From Coemansia sp. RSA 1804 (lineage: Eukaryota; Kickxellomycota; Kickxellomycetes; Kickxellales; Kickxellaceae): DNA of 10,903 bases. Where the stretch lies: positions 1 through 10,903 of the forward strand of contig JANBTH010000818.1 in the NCBI GenBank assembly GCA_027578815.1. The letters run 5' to 3'. The position numbers were made by a program, and so were the translations under genes. The notes under the pieces were generated by a model. It did no database searches. It saw only the letters and a list, made by a program, of their open reading frames with translations, and was not told where the DNA came from. Shown here piece after piece: positions 1 to 7,185 of the stretch. Each line of letters starts with the position of its first letter. Position 1 is the stretch's first letter.

Positions 1-98
1 GCCAGCCAGCTCATGCGTGAATTCCTCACATTGATCAGTTTTCTTCTTGACCAAAGATTCGTGTAAAGCTCATTCTTTGAGCTGTAGTGACGCCATAC
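1..98 (-). other. Possible coding remnant left of the first repeat
   Basis: On the minus strand this stretch reads as a charged, protein-like frame running off the window edge, interrupted by one TGA. It includes short runs such as HESLVKKKTDQCEEF. It directly abuts the first LTR-like repeat, so it could be the displaced continuation of the pseudogene on the other side of that repeat, or a separate gene. It is too short to identify and no motif is recognisable. Confidence 0.2.
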
Positions 99-276
99 TG
101 TTATGATGACATATAATATGTTAATATTTGATTGGAATGTTAACATTTTATACGCATCAGAAATATGATTGATATTAGAATTTGATCCAAATAGTTGTAT
201 TTTCTGAGCAACAGAATAACTGACAACTATAAAAGTGCCAACATTACTGATTGCATGAGGTTTTCAGAAGAGATTC
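99..276 (+). mobile_element. LTR-like repeat, copy A (3'-truncated solo LTR)
   Basis: Starts TGTTATGATGAC exactly like the two other copies, followed by degenerate GTTAAC/GTTAATA motifs and a TATAAAA box at 228-234, 129 bp from the start (131 bp in copy B). This is the most diverged copy. The terminal block shared by copies B and C (ending AAGTYTACAAWA) is not found here. The right boundary is therefore uncertain, somewhere between about 245 and 290, where pseudogene sequence begins. The 5 bp before it (CATAC) are not repeated after it, so no target-site duplication supports an intact insertion. No internal retroelement genes are present. Confidence 0.55.
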
Positions 277-1854
277 TTAAGTATTGTTCTTCTTTTGATA
301 AATTGCTTTGCCCTTGAATCCTTGGTTGTTAGAATCACAACCCATGCTCTCTATATTCGCCGTATACAACAGCTTGGACACACGCGGCACGCCATTTTCC
401 AAAACAAACTGATGTACGCTAATCTCTGGCTCATTGTCAAACGCCCATTGAAACTTGAAAAAGACGTTTCGAGGCCTGTTGCGCTTTTCATGAAAGTACT
501 GTGCTGGATAGGCCCATGTATGTTGGCCTTTCATGGTAGTTGTGGCAGCCAAGCACTTTTTTGGCATTTTCATAAGCATAATTAAGTCTTATAATGGTTG
601 ACGGATGAAGCACGCTGTTCTTGTTCTGCAACACACCCGCAATGTTGCTAAGAAAAGTTTTCAGGGAAATGTAGAGTCGCAGCCCGTCAAGTACCCGCAG
701 CCAGTCGCAAATTGCTGATGCACGAACAAAAGAAGCTTGACTACCAGATTATTTTTAGCCATTGTTCCAGTTCTGTTGGGCAATGGCCTGGTGTCATGAA
801 GCAGAGGCAGCTTGCTGAGAGAGACGATGTGAATGCCGCTGGGTACGCAAACATACAAATGCACCTCGCTGCCACAACCAAGCATCAAGCCAATCATGAA
901 TCGCTGAGGAGGAAACTCAGCCATGTCGATGAAGTCATACAAGAGCTGTCCCCGAATAAGGTCGTGTCTTCCATCCATTGAGTCGCTCTTAATCTCAACC
1001 GCTATTGCTATGTTCTGCTAGAGAAGATTGGCTGGGTAATCCGCAAGGAAGCAGCCATCTGACTTTCTTTTCCTGCTATCTGCACGTTCAATGGACTTGT
1101 TGTGAGTGTCATCCCAATAAATTCCAGGTATTGTGTCGGGAAAAGAGGCTATATAGTGCTGGGTTACCTCAGCAAGTGCCCCAAATGCAGTCTGGTACGT
1201 TTTCTGTGACACATTATTAGCCGTCCATTGCGTCTGAATACCAGCGCACTTGCTGCAATACCCCTTCAGAACCCCTTCAATAACTTTGGGGCCAGTCAGT
1301 GCTTGGTTGGCACAAAAGAGGTTTCATGCTTTGTTCCAGTCAGCATCCAGAATATCAAGTGCCTCTGAAAGAGTTGATTGTTTGCAGATACTTGCGTATG
1401 GCTCGCTTAGTCCAATGCACTAATCCTTGATAAATTGCTTTATCCTTTGCACAGTCTTCTGAGAAGTGCTAGCTACAGCGGTTGTATTCAATAGTGTAGA
1501 ATTCAGATATAAGTAAATACATTATTAAAAATGTTTACTCTTATTTTATACAGTATAAATGTGTGTTACCTAGCAAACTTCCAATGTAATGCATCCTCGT
1601 TTCTGGTATTCAATTGATAATTTTTAAGCAAAAAGTGAGCAACCAGTATATGGTTACAATACATACAAAGTGTTTTCACTTTTTGCAAATACAACAGAAT
1701 AAATTAAATTTTGTTTTCTTACCTACACATAGGCATCCGATGTGGCGAGAACAGATTGCTTGCCAAGTTATTTCAGTTTGTTGATCTTTTGTTCAAGCCG
1801 CTCGAGAATCAGGGCTTGACAATCCAGAGCGCAAAAAATAGCTGCGTCACGTTC

Positions 1855-1883
1855 GGCTTGCTTTGCTTGCGCCTGCTCATCAC
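1855..1883 (-). repeat. 29-bp coiled-coil coding repeat, unit 2
   Basis: Matches 2126-2154 at 27 of 29 positions. On the minus strand it encodes DEQAQAKQA, a heptad-like charged/Gln segment of the pseudogene's coiled coil. Once the LTR is removed, this unit follows the other one in the same reading frame, separated by a short Lys-Arg linker. The duplication therefore belongs to the original protein rather than to the insertion. Confidence 0.65.
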
Positions 1884-1887
1884 GTTT

Positions 1888-1892
1888 GGCTT
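1888..1892. repeat. Left target-site duplication (GGCTT)
   Basis: GGCTT immediately before copy B. It matches 2126-2130 exactly, and the match does not extend further in either direction. Confidence 0.7.
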
Positions 1893-2125
1893 TGTTATGA
1901 TGACGTATGGGATGTTAACATTTGATGCAAAGGTCAACATCTCATACCATTGCGAGTAACATTTCTCTAAATAGGATTTGATTTTTAGTAGTGTATTCTT
2001 TCGAATAGTGGATGATCGGTGGCTATAAAAAGCACCGATATTCACTATGAAGAAAGAAGTTGTGAGAAGGTAGTTGGGATATGTCATTTTATTAAAGAAA
2101 ATACATAAGAAAAAAGTCTACAATA
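1893..2125 (+). mobile_element. Solo LTR, copy B, with 5-bp target duplication
   Basis: A 233-bp element starting TGTTATGATGAC and ending GTCTACAATA. It is flanked on both sides by GGCTT (1888-1892 and 2126-2130). Removing the element and one GGCTT joins the coiled-coil reading frame of the minus-strand pseudogene without any shift, which is strong evidence for the exact boundaries. Internally it has GATGTTAACATT near its start, a TATAAAA box at 2024-2030 centred in a palindrome, and an A-rich tail. It encodes nothing. TG at the 5' end, a TATA box, a 5-bp duplication and about 230 bp length all fit a solo LTR of a Ty1/Ty3-type retroelement. The 3' end (ATA rather than CA) is non-canonical. 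It lies antisense to the gene it interrupts. Confidence 0.75.
2007..2046. promoter_or_regulatory. TATA-centred palindrome in copy B
   Basis: Left arm AGTGGATGATCGGTG (2007-2021) pairs with right arm CACCGATATTCACT (2033-2046); the inner 7 bp (ATCGGTG/CACCGAT) are perfect. The 11-bp centre holds TATAAAA (2024-2030), and the midpoints of box and palindrome coincide at 2027. It is probably the core promoter of the element. Confidence 0.6.
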
Positions 2126-2130
2126 GGCTT
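2126..2130. repeat. Right target-site duplication (GGCTT)
   Basis: GGCTT immediately after copy B. It is also the first 5 bp of the 29-bp coding repeat at 2126-2154. Confidence 0.7.
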
Positions 2131-2154
2131 GCTTTGCTTGCGCCCGCTCCTCAC
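2126..2154 (-). repeat. 29-bp coiled-coil coding repeat, unit 1
   Basis: Partner of 1855-1883. On the minus strand it encodes the tail of ESEERAQAKQA. It lies on the other side of the inserted LTR and provides the GGCTT target site at its left end. Confidence 0.65.
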
Positions 2155-2337
2155 TCTCAGCTTGATTCTCAAAATTTTTTTGAGAATTAACTCAAGACTG
2201 GAGTCTGCAGAAGACTCCCTTAGAGATGCCGGTTGGCTGACATTGTTACCAGCATCTCTGGACGTAGCGGAAGGGTCTTCACTTGAATCGTTTAATGTCA
2301 TGGCGTTAGAAAGAAATGAGTAAACAAGGAATAGAAG

Positions 2338-2344
2338 TTATATA
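2338..2344 (-). promoter_or_regulatory. Possible TATA box of the FunK1-like pseudogene
   Basis: The minus strand reads TATATAA 37-43 nt before the presumed ATG at 2301. The leader would be very short, so this is only a candidate. Confidence 0.25.
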
Positions 2345-3563
2345 AAAATGGTTGGAATAAGTAAGTATGGAATGAAACAGTCATAAACTGGAGAAAAGTA
2401 GAAATAAAATAGAGAGTGCTGCGTGGAAATAAAAAAAATTATACTGTTAATAACAGGCCTGACAGTGAAAGAGAGATTGTTTACAATAAAAAACATGCAT
2501 TGTTTACACCATTTGTTGATTAAATCAAGCATCCAAAAGCGATTAAATGTCATGTGGATTCCTGCATTTCGATGAGCCACGAATGCAATGAGCTTTTGGT
2601 TTGAGGCTTATTAAGGTCAAAGTTTCCAAATTGCCAATATCATAGCGCCGTTGTTGCGGGCTGATGTTGCTTATCAATCGTACATCGTCAACAATAGATG
2701 AAGTGTCATGATTGGTGCTACTCGCTAGTTGTCAATCGCACATCACACATCACTATTGTTAGGTCGCGGGTTCTTTTCAATACGGACAAGTATCAATCAG
2801 CTATATCAACCGTGTATCAAAAATGGTATAAAAACCCTGGTTCCGCCTGACTTAGATTGAGAAATTTCTTTAGTTGATTATTTATCTTCTCATATTCAAT
2901 AGCACATTAACATCCCAAGTTCTTCAGCATACCCCGTTTACACATAATAACCGTTCTAGTTTTCCTTATACATGATTTTGTCGTCAGAATTTTCCACTTA
3001 TTTGGATCCTTTTTGCTTTGCTAACACAAACCGAGGCAATTCAGCATAAACATATTGCCCCAGCATCTGCTAGAAATTAGAAAAATATATTGTAAGTAAA
3101 ACTCTTTAATATTATATAATAACACACGCACTGGAGATTATATAGAGCTAGTCAAAGATAATTAGAATTATGATTGAAAACCACATAAGAAAAATATGTA
3201 TCCTCTGTCTAGTACAGCTTATTTTGCGACAGCACACCCATGTTCAGAAATAATGATTCCCATCCATTCTCCATGATTGCAGAATGACGATAGTAACTTA
3301 AAATATAGAAAGAATTATATTGGGGCATGTCAGCTGCATATGAATTCGGGATTTGTCAATTTATTTTACAGAGAAACAACCGCCATGTCATCGTGTGTCA
3401 TACATCTAAATAATAGCTGATTAATAGAAATACAAAGTCACATGTCTACCCTTTGCTTTTCTTACATCTATTTACGCTGCACGTAAAATATCTGTATCCA
3501 TGTGGTCACAATAAAAGGGTCTACGCACTAAATTTTGCACAGGGTTGTTGAAATTACAGACAG

Positions 3564-3571
3564 TATATAAA
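3564..3571 (+). promoter_or_regulatory. Candidate TATA box for the small ORF at 3688
   Basis: TATATAAA lies about 117 bp before the ATG, leaving room for a leader of roughly 90 nt. No other element was recognised. Confidence 0.35.
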
Positions 3572-3687
3572 CCTTCCATTTTCTCTCCAAACTGGCGTTG
3601 TTGGATTCATAAAAGCATTTCAATTCCATAATCTATTACCACTAAGATTTTATAACGCATTGTCAGTCAAGAGAGTTAATAAAGAAT

Positions 3688-3918
3688 ATGGGTCTTGAAG
3701 TTTATGATTATTTTGAACATAATAAACCCAAGGACGACGAATATTTCGAGGTTAAAAAAGAGAACCAAAGCAGTTTTACTATTAGAATAAAGAATACTAA
3801 TATAATAGTCAGGACATTTGATACATCAGATGTAGATATAGAAAGAGCAAGAATTTGGTTTCGAGTTCACAACAGGAGACTCGAGAGAAGAGGTGTGCCC
3901 CCTCGAAATAAAAGTTAA
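3688..3918 (+). CDS. Hypothetical 76-residue protein, basic C-terminus
   Basis: Not recognised. It opens at an ATG in good context (AAGAATATGG) 117 bp after a TATA-like box and ends at TAA. The first half is acidic and aromatic (MGLEVYDYFEHNKPKDDEYF), the middle looks beta-rich (SFTIRIKNTNIIVRTF), and the last third is strongly basic (RARIWFRVHNRRLERRG). The WF...NRR pattern faintly resembles homeodomain helix 3, but two extra residues lie between WF and NRR and no first or second helix can be assigned. It might be a degenerate DNA-binding fragment, an exon of a larger gene, or chance. Against a simple random ORF are the promoter-like spacing, good start context and mixed amino-acid composition. 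Nothing ties it functionally to its neighbours. Confidence 0.4.
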   Translation: MGLEVYDYFEHNKPKDDEYFEVKKENQSSFTIRIKNTNIIVRTFDTSDVDIERARIWFRVHNRRLERRGVPPRNKS

Positions 3919-4376
3919 ACATGTTGCTCAGAGCAATGAATAATGACATTGTAATAAGAATAAACTGTAGATATTGTATTCTTAATAAAACTGAGCATAA
4001 ACATGAAGCGGAACTGAAAAGCTATTCTAAAAATATGATTGTGGAATTCTATAATAATTCCTTGCATATTCATATGCATTTTTGCCTAGTTCCTTGTTAC
4101 AGACATGATATCAGAATCTAATATGTATCAGCTCTCAAAAATGTGTAATAATATACTAGTTGTTTCATAATACATATGTATTGTTGCACCAGTGGAATAT
4201 GGGGAATTCATTAGGCAGGATACCAGGTGACGTATAAATGCCCCCAGGGATAACTTCACACAAGATTGATCAGCGAAAAAGCTAATTATCAATCTTGTGC
4301 ATCATGCAACGATTGATGCCTTTGTTTCCTCATGAACCATGATATTGATAAAAACGGATTATCACTCGAGTAAGGA
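3919..4376. other. AT-rich intergenic stretch with a TATA-like box and hairpin
   Basis: A 66-residue open frame (3921-4121) starts 2 bp after the preceding stop, in another frame. Its composition is unremarkable and I do not call it a gene. Further on, TGTTGCACC at 4182, TATAAA at 4233-4238 and a 12-bp inverted repeat (4259-4299) suggest a promoter or the relic of another small element. No target duplication was found. Confidence 0.4.
4259..4299. repeat. Perfect 12-bp inverted repeat (hairpin)
   Basis: CACAAGATTGAT (4259-4270) and ATCAATCTTGTG (4288-4299) are exact reverse complements separated by 17 bp. It lies 21 bp downstream of a TATAAA motif. It is not followed by a T-run or gene end that would make it a terminator, so its role is unknown. 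Confidence 0.6.
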
Positions 4377-4395
4377 TGTTATGATGACTTATGAC

Positions 4396-4445
4396 GATGT
4401 TAACATTTGCATCGAATTTTAACATTTCAATCAAATGTTAACATC
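4396..4445. repeat. Perfect 14-bp inverted repeat in copy C
   Basis: GATGTTAACATTTG (4396-4409) and CAAATGTTAACATC (4432-4445) are exact reverse complements with a 22-bp spacer that holds another TTTTAACATTT half-site. Copy B carries a weaker version (GATGTTAAC ... GTCAACATC), and copy A has TGTTAATA ... TGTTAACA. It is a likely regulatory or recombination site of the element. Confidence 0.6.
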
Positions 4446-4509
4446 AAATACCATCATGAGTAGCATTTCTTCACTTAGGATGTGATATTGAGTGATGTAT
4501 TCTTTCAAA

Positions 4510-4550
4510 CAGTGAATAATAAGTGCTATAAAAGCGCCGATTATTCACTG
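4510..4550. promoter_or_regulatory. TATA-centred palindrome in copy C
   Basis: CAGTGAATAAT (4510-4520) and ATTATTCACTG (4540-4550) are perfect 11-bp reverse complements. The 19-bp spacer has TATAAAA (4527-4533) at its exact midpoint (4530). This is the same arrangement as in copy B, although the arm sequences differ at several bases. Confidence 0.65.
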
Positions 4551-4620
4551 TTGTGGTAGAAGTTTTTGTTAGTAAGTTATTTTTTTTTGGGGAATTAATG
4601 AAAATATTAAGTTTACAAAA

Positions 4621-5194
4621 ACCATTAAAGCTTTGTATGGAAACATGCCAGTAATGGACTGCCAACAGATCAAAACGCAGGGACACATGCTCACATGCGC
4701 ACACAACTCCCTAGTCACCCCATTACCCCAGCAGGACTTGGCTGCCCAGTGGGGCAAAAAACGCGACACGAGTAGTTGGTGCCTATGCGCAGACGACCTC
4801 CCCGTTTCTTCTTATAACAAATGAATGGCGACAGGATAGCGGTACAGCGGTGGAAAGGGACGAGAGGGAAGAACGCAGCAAAAGATTCAGCAAAAGTCGG
4901 GGGAAGCGCTCCAAAAAGGCTGACTTGCAGTGACAGTTTTTAGAAAAAAGTCGTTTAGCTACGACCGATGGAAGGAGCGCAACGACCTCCAACTTGATCG
5001 GAAAAAGAGATCGGGACTTCTGCCGGTGCAATGACGGCAGATAATGAGACAATCCTGGTCAACGTCACAGAGCACGAATCCAAGGACAGCAGCAGTTCCG
5101 CCCATATTTAAATGGTTTCAACTAGGGGTTAGAATGATCGGATCAATCTTCTTTTAGTTTGCAATTTTGGTGCAGAAAATAAATTAGCACACAT
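4621..5194. other. Intergenic region upstream of the MAPKKK gene
   Basis: No supported gene. The segment 4821-5060 is richer in purines and G/C than its surroundings. It contains a 40-codon frame from an ATG at 4821 to a TAG at 4943 on the plus strand; composition and length do not justify calling it a gene. A TATTTAAA at about 5104 could be an additional upstream promoter element for the gene to the right. Confidence 0.4.
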
Positions 5195-5244
5195 CACGTG
5201 CTGGCCAGTCGTTAATGTGAATGTGTGGATTCGGGTATAAAAAA
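5195..5244 (+). promoter_or_regulatory. Core promoter of the BCK1-like gene (CACGTG plus TATA)
   Basis: A palindromic E-box CACGTG at 5195-5200 lies 35 bp before a TATAAAAAA box at 5236-5244. Transcription would be expected to begin roughly 25-60 bp further on, giving a leader of about 270-300 nt before the ATG at 5561. The leader is very T-rich. Confidence 0.45.
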
Positions 5245-5282
5245 TCAAGAGGCAAGCTTTTCCCCTTTTTGTTCTATTTGGG

Positions 5283-5576
5283 ATGATTGCTGGGATTCGC
5301 ACAAGGCTTCAGTTATTTTTTGCTTGTTTTCTTTTGAATAGTATCTTTTTTGTGCGCTTGTTCATGTATTATTATTACTTTCTTTTTCAATTCAAAGTTT
5401 TGTATAATTTTCGTTTTATTTTTTATATTTTTAATTCAGTGCTTTTTATTAAAAAGGATAAAGTCAAAGTTGTTTGTGCGAGGGAGAGGAGGGGTTTGTA
5501 TAACACACCGACCTTCCCTTTTTTTGTTCATTTCTATTCCACTTGTTGTTATACAAAAAAATGGATACACATTTAA
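5283..5576 (+). other. Upstream ORF overlapping the BCK1-like start codon
   Basis: An ATG at 5283, only about 40 bp after the TATA box, opens a 97-codon frame that ends at 5576, 13 bp past the main ATG (5561) and out of frame with it. The predicted peptide is Phe/Tyr-rich because the leader is T-rich, so it is unlikely to be a functional protein. If the transcript starts before 5283 and this stretch is not spliced out, it would reduce translation of the main frame. A possible leader-intron acceptor (TTTTTAATTCAG, ending 5439) could remove part of it. Confidence 0.35.
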
Positions 5577-7154
5577 TAAGACGTGGGGAAGCGCATTCGT
5601 CGAGTCCAACGAGTAGAATGAACACGACAACAATGGCACAGAAAGCAAATGCGTCGTCTTCGCCGACGTCGTTGAATAAGATGTCGTCGGCGAGTATTCC
5701 ATTAGACGGGTCGGGGAATCCGCTGCCTTGGTCCAGAGATTCAATTATCCAGTGGGCACGGAGCAATGGGTTCAAAAAGTTCATACCGGCGTTTGTTCGT
5801 AAGTAGGGCCAGCACTGCCGCTATTCCATTCTTATTGAAGCACGATATTGTGGACTATGAGGATGGAATGGACAAAGAATAAAATGGAGCATTGACAATA
5901 CTGCAGCTAACAACTAGACAACTCTATTTTTCTTCATATGTAGAGCATGGAATCGAGGGATACATGTTCTATACACTAAAGCTGGAGGATATCCGGGAGA
6001 TGCGGATCCCCAACATCACGATGCAGGACATGATTCAGCTGAACGGCGCCATCTACCGTCTCAACGTAGCCGCAGCAACACCTGCCAACAGGAGCCATAT
6101 GAGCGGCACGCTTCGGCAAAGCCCCACCAACCCTTCTCCGTCACCGTCAGGCTCTGTGGGTCGCCACGTATACGATGCGCAGATTCTCAGTCAGCCGTTG
6201 CAGCCTCTGCGCACTCCGCGCCCATCGTGGACGGTGCGACGAGACGATGCGCAGAATAGCAACTACGGGCGTCAGCAGCCGATGCCGCAGCAGTCGATGC
6301 ATCCGCCGCGTTCCGCTCGAATACAGCAGCAGCAGCAGCCGCTGCATCCAGCGCCAGTACCGTCACGACTCATGCGCCCACAGCAACAACAACCCAGTAC
6401 TAATGCCAACAACGGGGCAATTGTCTACAGCCAGCAGCTCACGAATGCAAAACCTCTGGACCCCACGGTGCAGCTGCAGAATGCGCAGCGGGAACATGCG
6501 ACTATGCCCAACGCGCCGATTACTATTAACACGACAATGGCTGCTGTATCCGCTGGCACAGACACGCCCGACGGCGGAGGCGCATCGACTGCTCGGACAT
6601 GGGCGGCATCCCGGAAGGGCGCATCGCCGAGATCGCCGTATTCGGGAGGCCACGAAGGCCAGCAGATGCAGCAGCAGCAGCAGCAACAGAAGACGGTGGT
6701 CGGGGAACGGACTCCGCGGTACGCGGCGGCTGGTCAGCAATCTACGTACCGTAGTCGCAATAGCGCGCATGTGGAGGTCGATGAGTTACCGTTTGTGCGT
6801 CCCACGCAAACCACTTGGGCTGGCAATGGATCACAGCAGCAGCAGCATGGCGGCGGCGGTCCGGCTGGGCAGATGCCGCGTCGTAGAAGTGCGGTTGTCG
6901 AGGTATTCGACGATTCGTCAGCTAATCCTGAGGCTGTGTTTGGCGCTGTTCTGGCTGCTCAGAAACCACAGCACCAGCAGAAACAGCCGTCCTCGAGCAC
7001 AGCGGCTTCTGCTTCTGCGGATGCTGCTGGCTCACAGCTGCCAGCCAGGTATCATGGTACTAATCAGCCGCATTCTCAATACTACGCGCACGGCACATCG
7101 ACGGTGGCCCCAGCAGCAGCAGCTGGCACGTACGCGCACCGTGGTGCCAAAACA

Positions 7155-7185
<31 letters not shown>

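Larger units (their letters stand above)
277..2301 (-). pseudogene. FunK1-like (fungal-type protein kinase) pseudogene
   Basis: Unrecognised at gene-symbol level. It reads right to left from an ATG at 2301-2299. A Ser/Asp-rich start (MTLNDSSEDPSATSRD) is followed by a Glu/Gln/Lys-rich coiled coil on both sides of an inserted LTR. From about 1510 to 664 one frame carries a conserved-looking domain with SDG (1065-1051) and VEIKSD (999-982), a D...ExK pattern like PD-(D/E)XK nuclease folds. Last comes a kinase N-lobe-like segment (VFFKFQW, 465-445, then EPEISVHQF) of the kind seen in FunK1 kinases. In-frame stops lie at 1770-1768 (TAA), 1422-1420 (TAG), 1326-1324 (TGA), 1020-1018 (TAG) and 663-661 (TGA). 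Frame changes occur near 2190, 665 and 550-575. An AT-rich stretch with a GTAAGA donor at 1722 may be an intron. The catalytic loop and DFG regions are absent because the sequence stops at repeat copy A. Family assignment is from remembered motif style; the decay is directly visible. Confidence 0.6.
2302..3687. other. AT-rich intergenic stretch without a supported gene
   Basis: No convincing coding sequence on either strand; the open frames are short and of biased hydrophobic/aromatic composition. Visible structure: TCAATCGYACATC occurs twice (about 2676-2688 and 2732-2744). A TATAAAAA box at 2827-2834 is followed by a C-rich patch, which is promoter- or LTR-like but has no gene behind it. 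On the minus strand, 3069-2998 reads as a 23-residue frame ending in TAA, directly after a good acceptor (TTTCTAG). That could be a terminal-exon remnant, but no upstream exons could be joined to it. Confidence 0.5.
4377..4620 (+). mobile_element. LTR-like repeat, copy C (solo LTR)
   Basis: 244 bp, starting TGTTATGATGAC and ending AAGTTTACAAAA, which aligns with the end of copy B (AAGTCTACAATA) at 10 of 12 positions. It shares with copy B the blocks GATGTTAACATTTG, TAGCATTTCT, TGTATTCTTTC and a TATAAAA box (4527-4533). The TATA is 150 bp from the start because the inverted-repeat block near the 5' end is longer here. The flanking 5-mers (AAGGA and ACCAT) do not match, so the target duplication is eroded or the copy arose by recombination. 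No coding capacity. Confidence 0.65.

Noticed and set aside
1809..2087. 92-codon minus-strand frame spanning the LTR and pseudogene
   Set aside because: It mixes LTR sequence with an off-frame reading of the coiled-coil part; the true coil reading is in another frame.
2762..2785. CGCGGGTTC tRNA T-arm-like sequence
   Set aside because: No matching acceptor or anticodon stem could be folded around it.
4182..4311. Possible second LTR family (TGTTGCA ... TGCAAC)
   Set aside because: No matching 5-bp flanks and no second copy in the window; kept only as a hairpin observation.
4821..4943. 40-codon plus-strand frame upstream of the MAPKKK promoter
   Set aside because: Short, with no promoter or homology signal of its own; it fits chance in a locally stop-poor purine-rich patch.
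4783..5052. 89-codon minus-strand frame
   Set aside because: No good ATG context or recognisable motif, and it overlaps the region better explained as upstream DNA of the MAPKKK gene.
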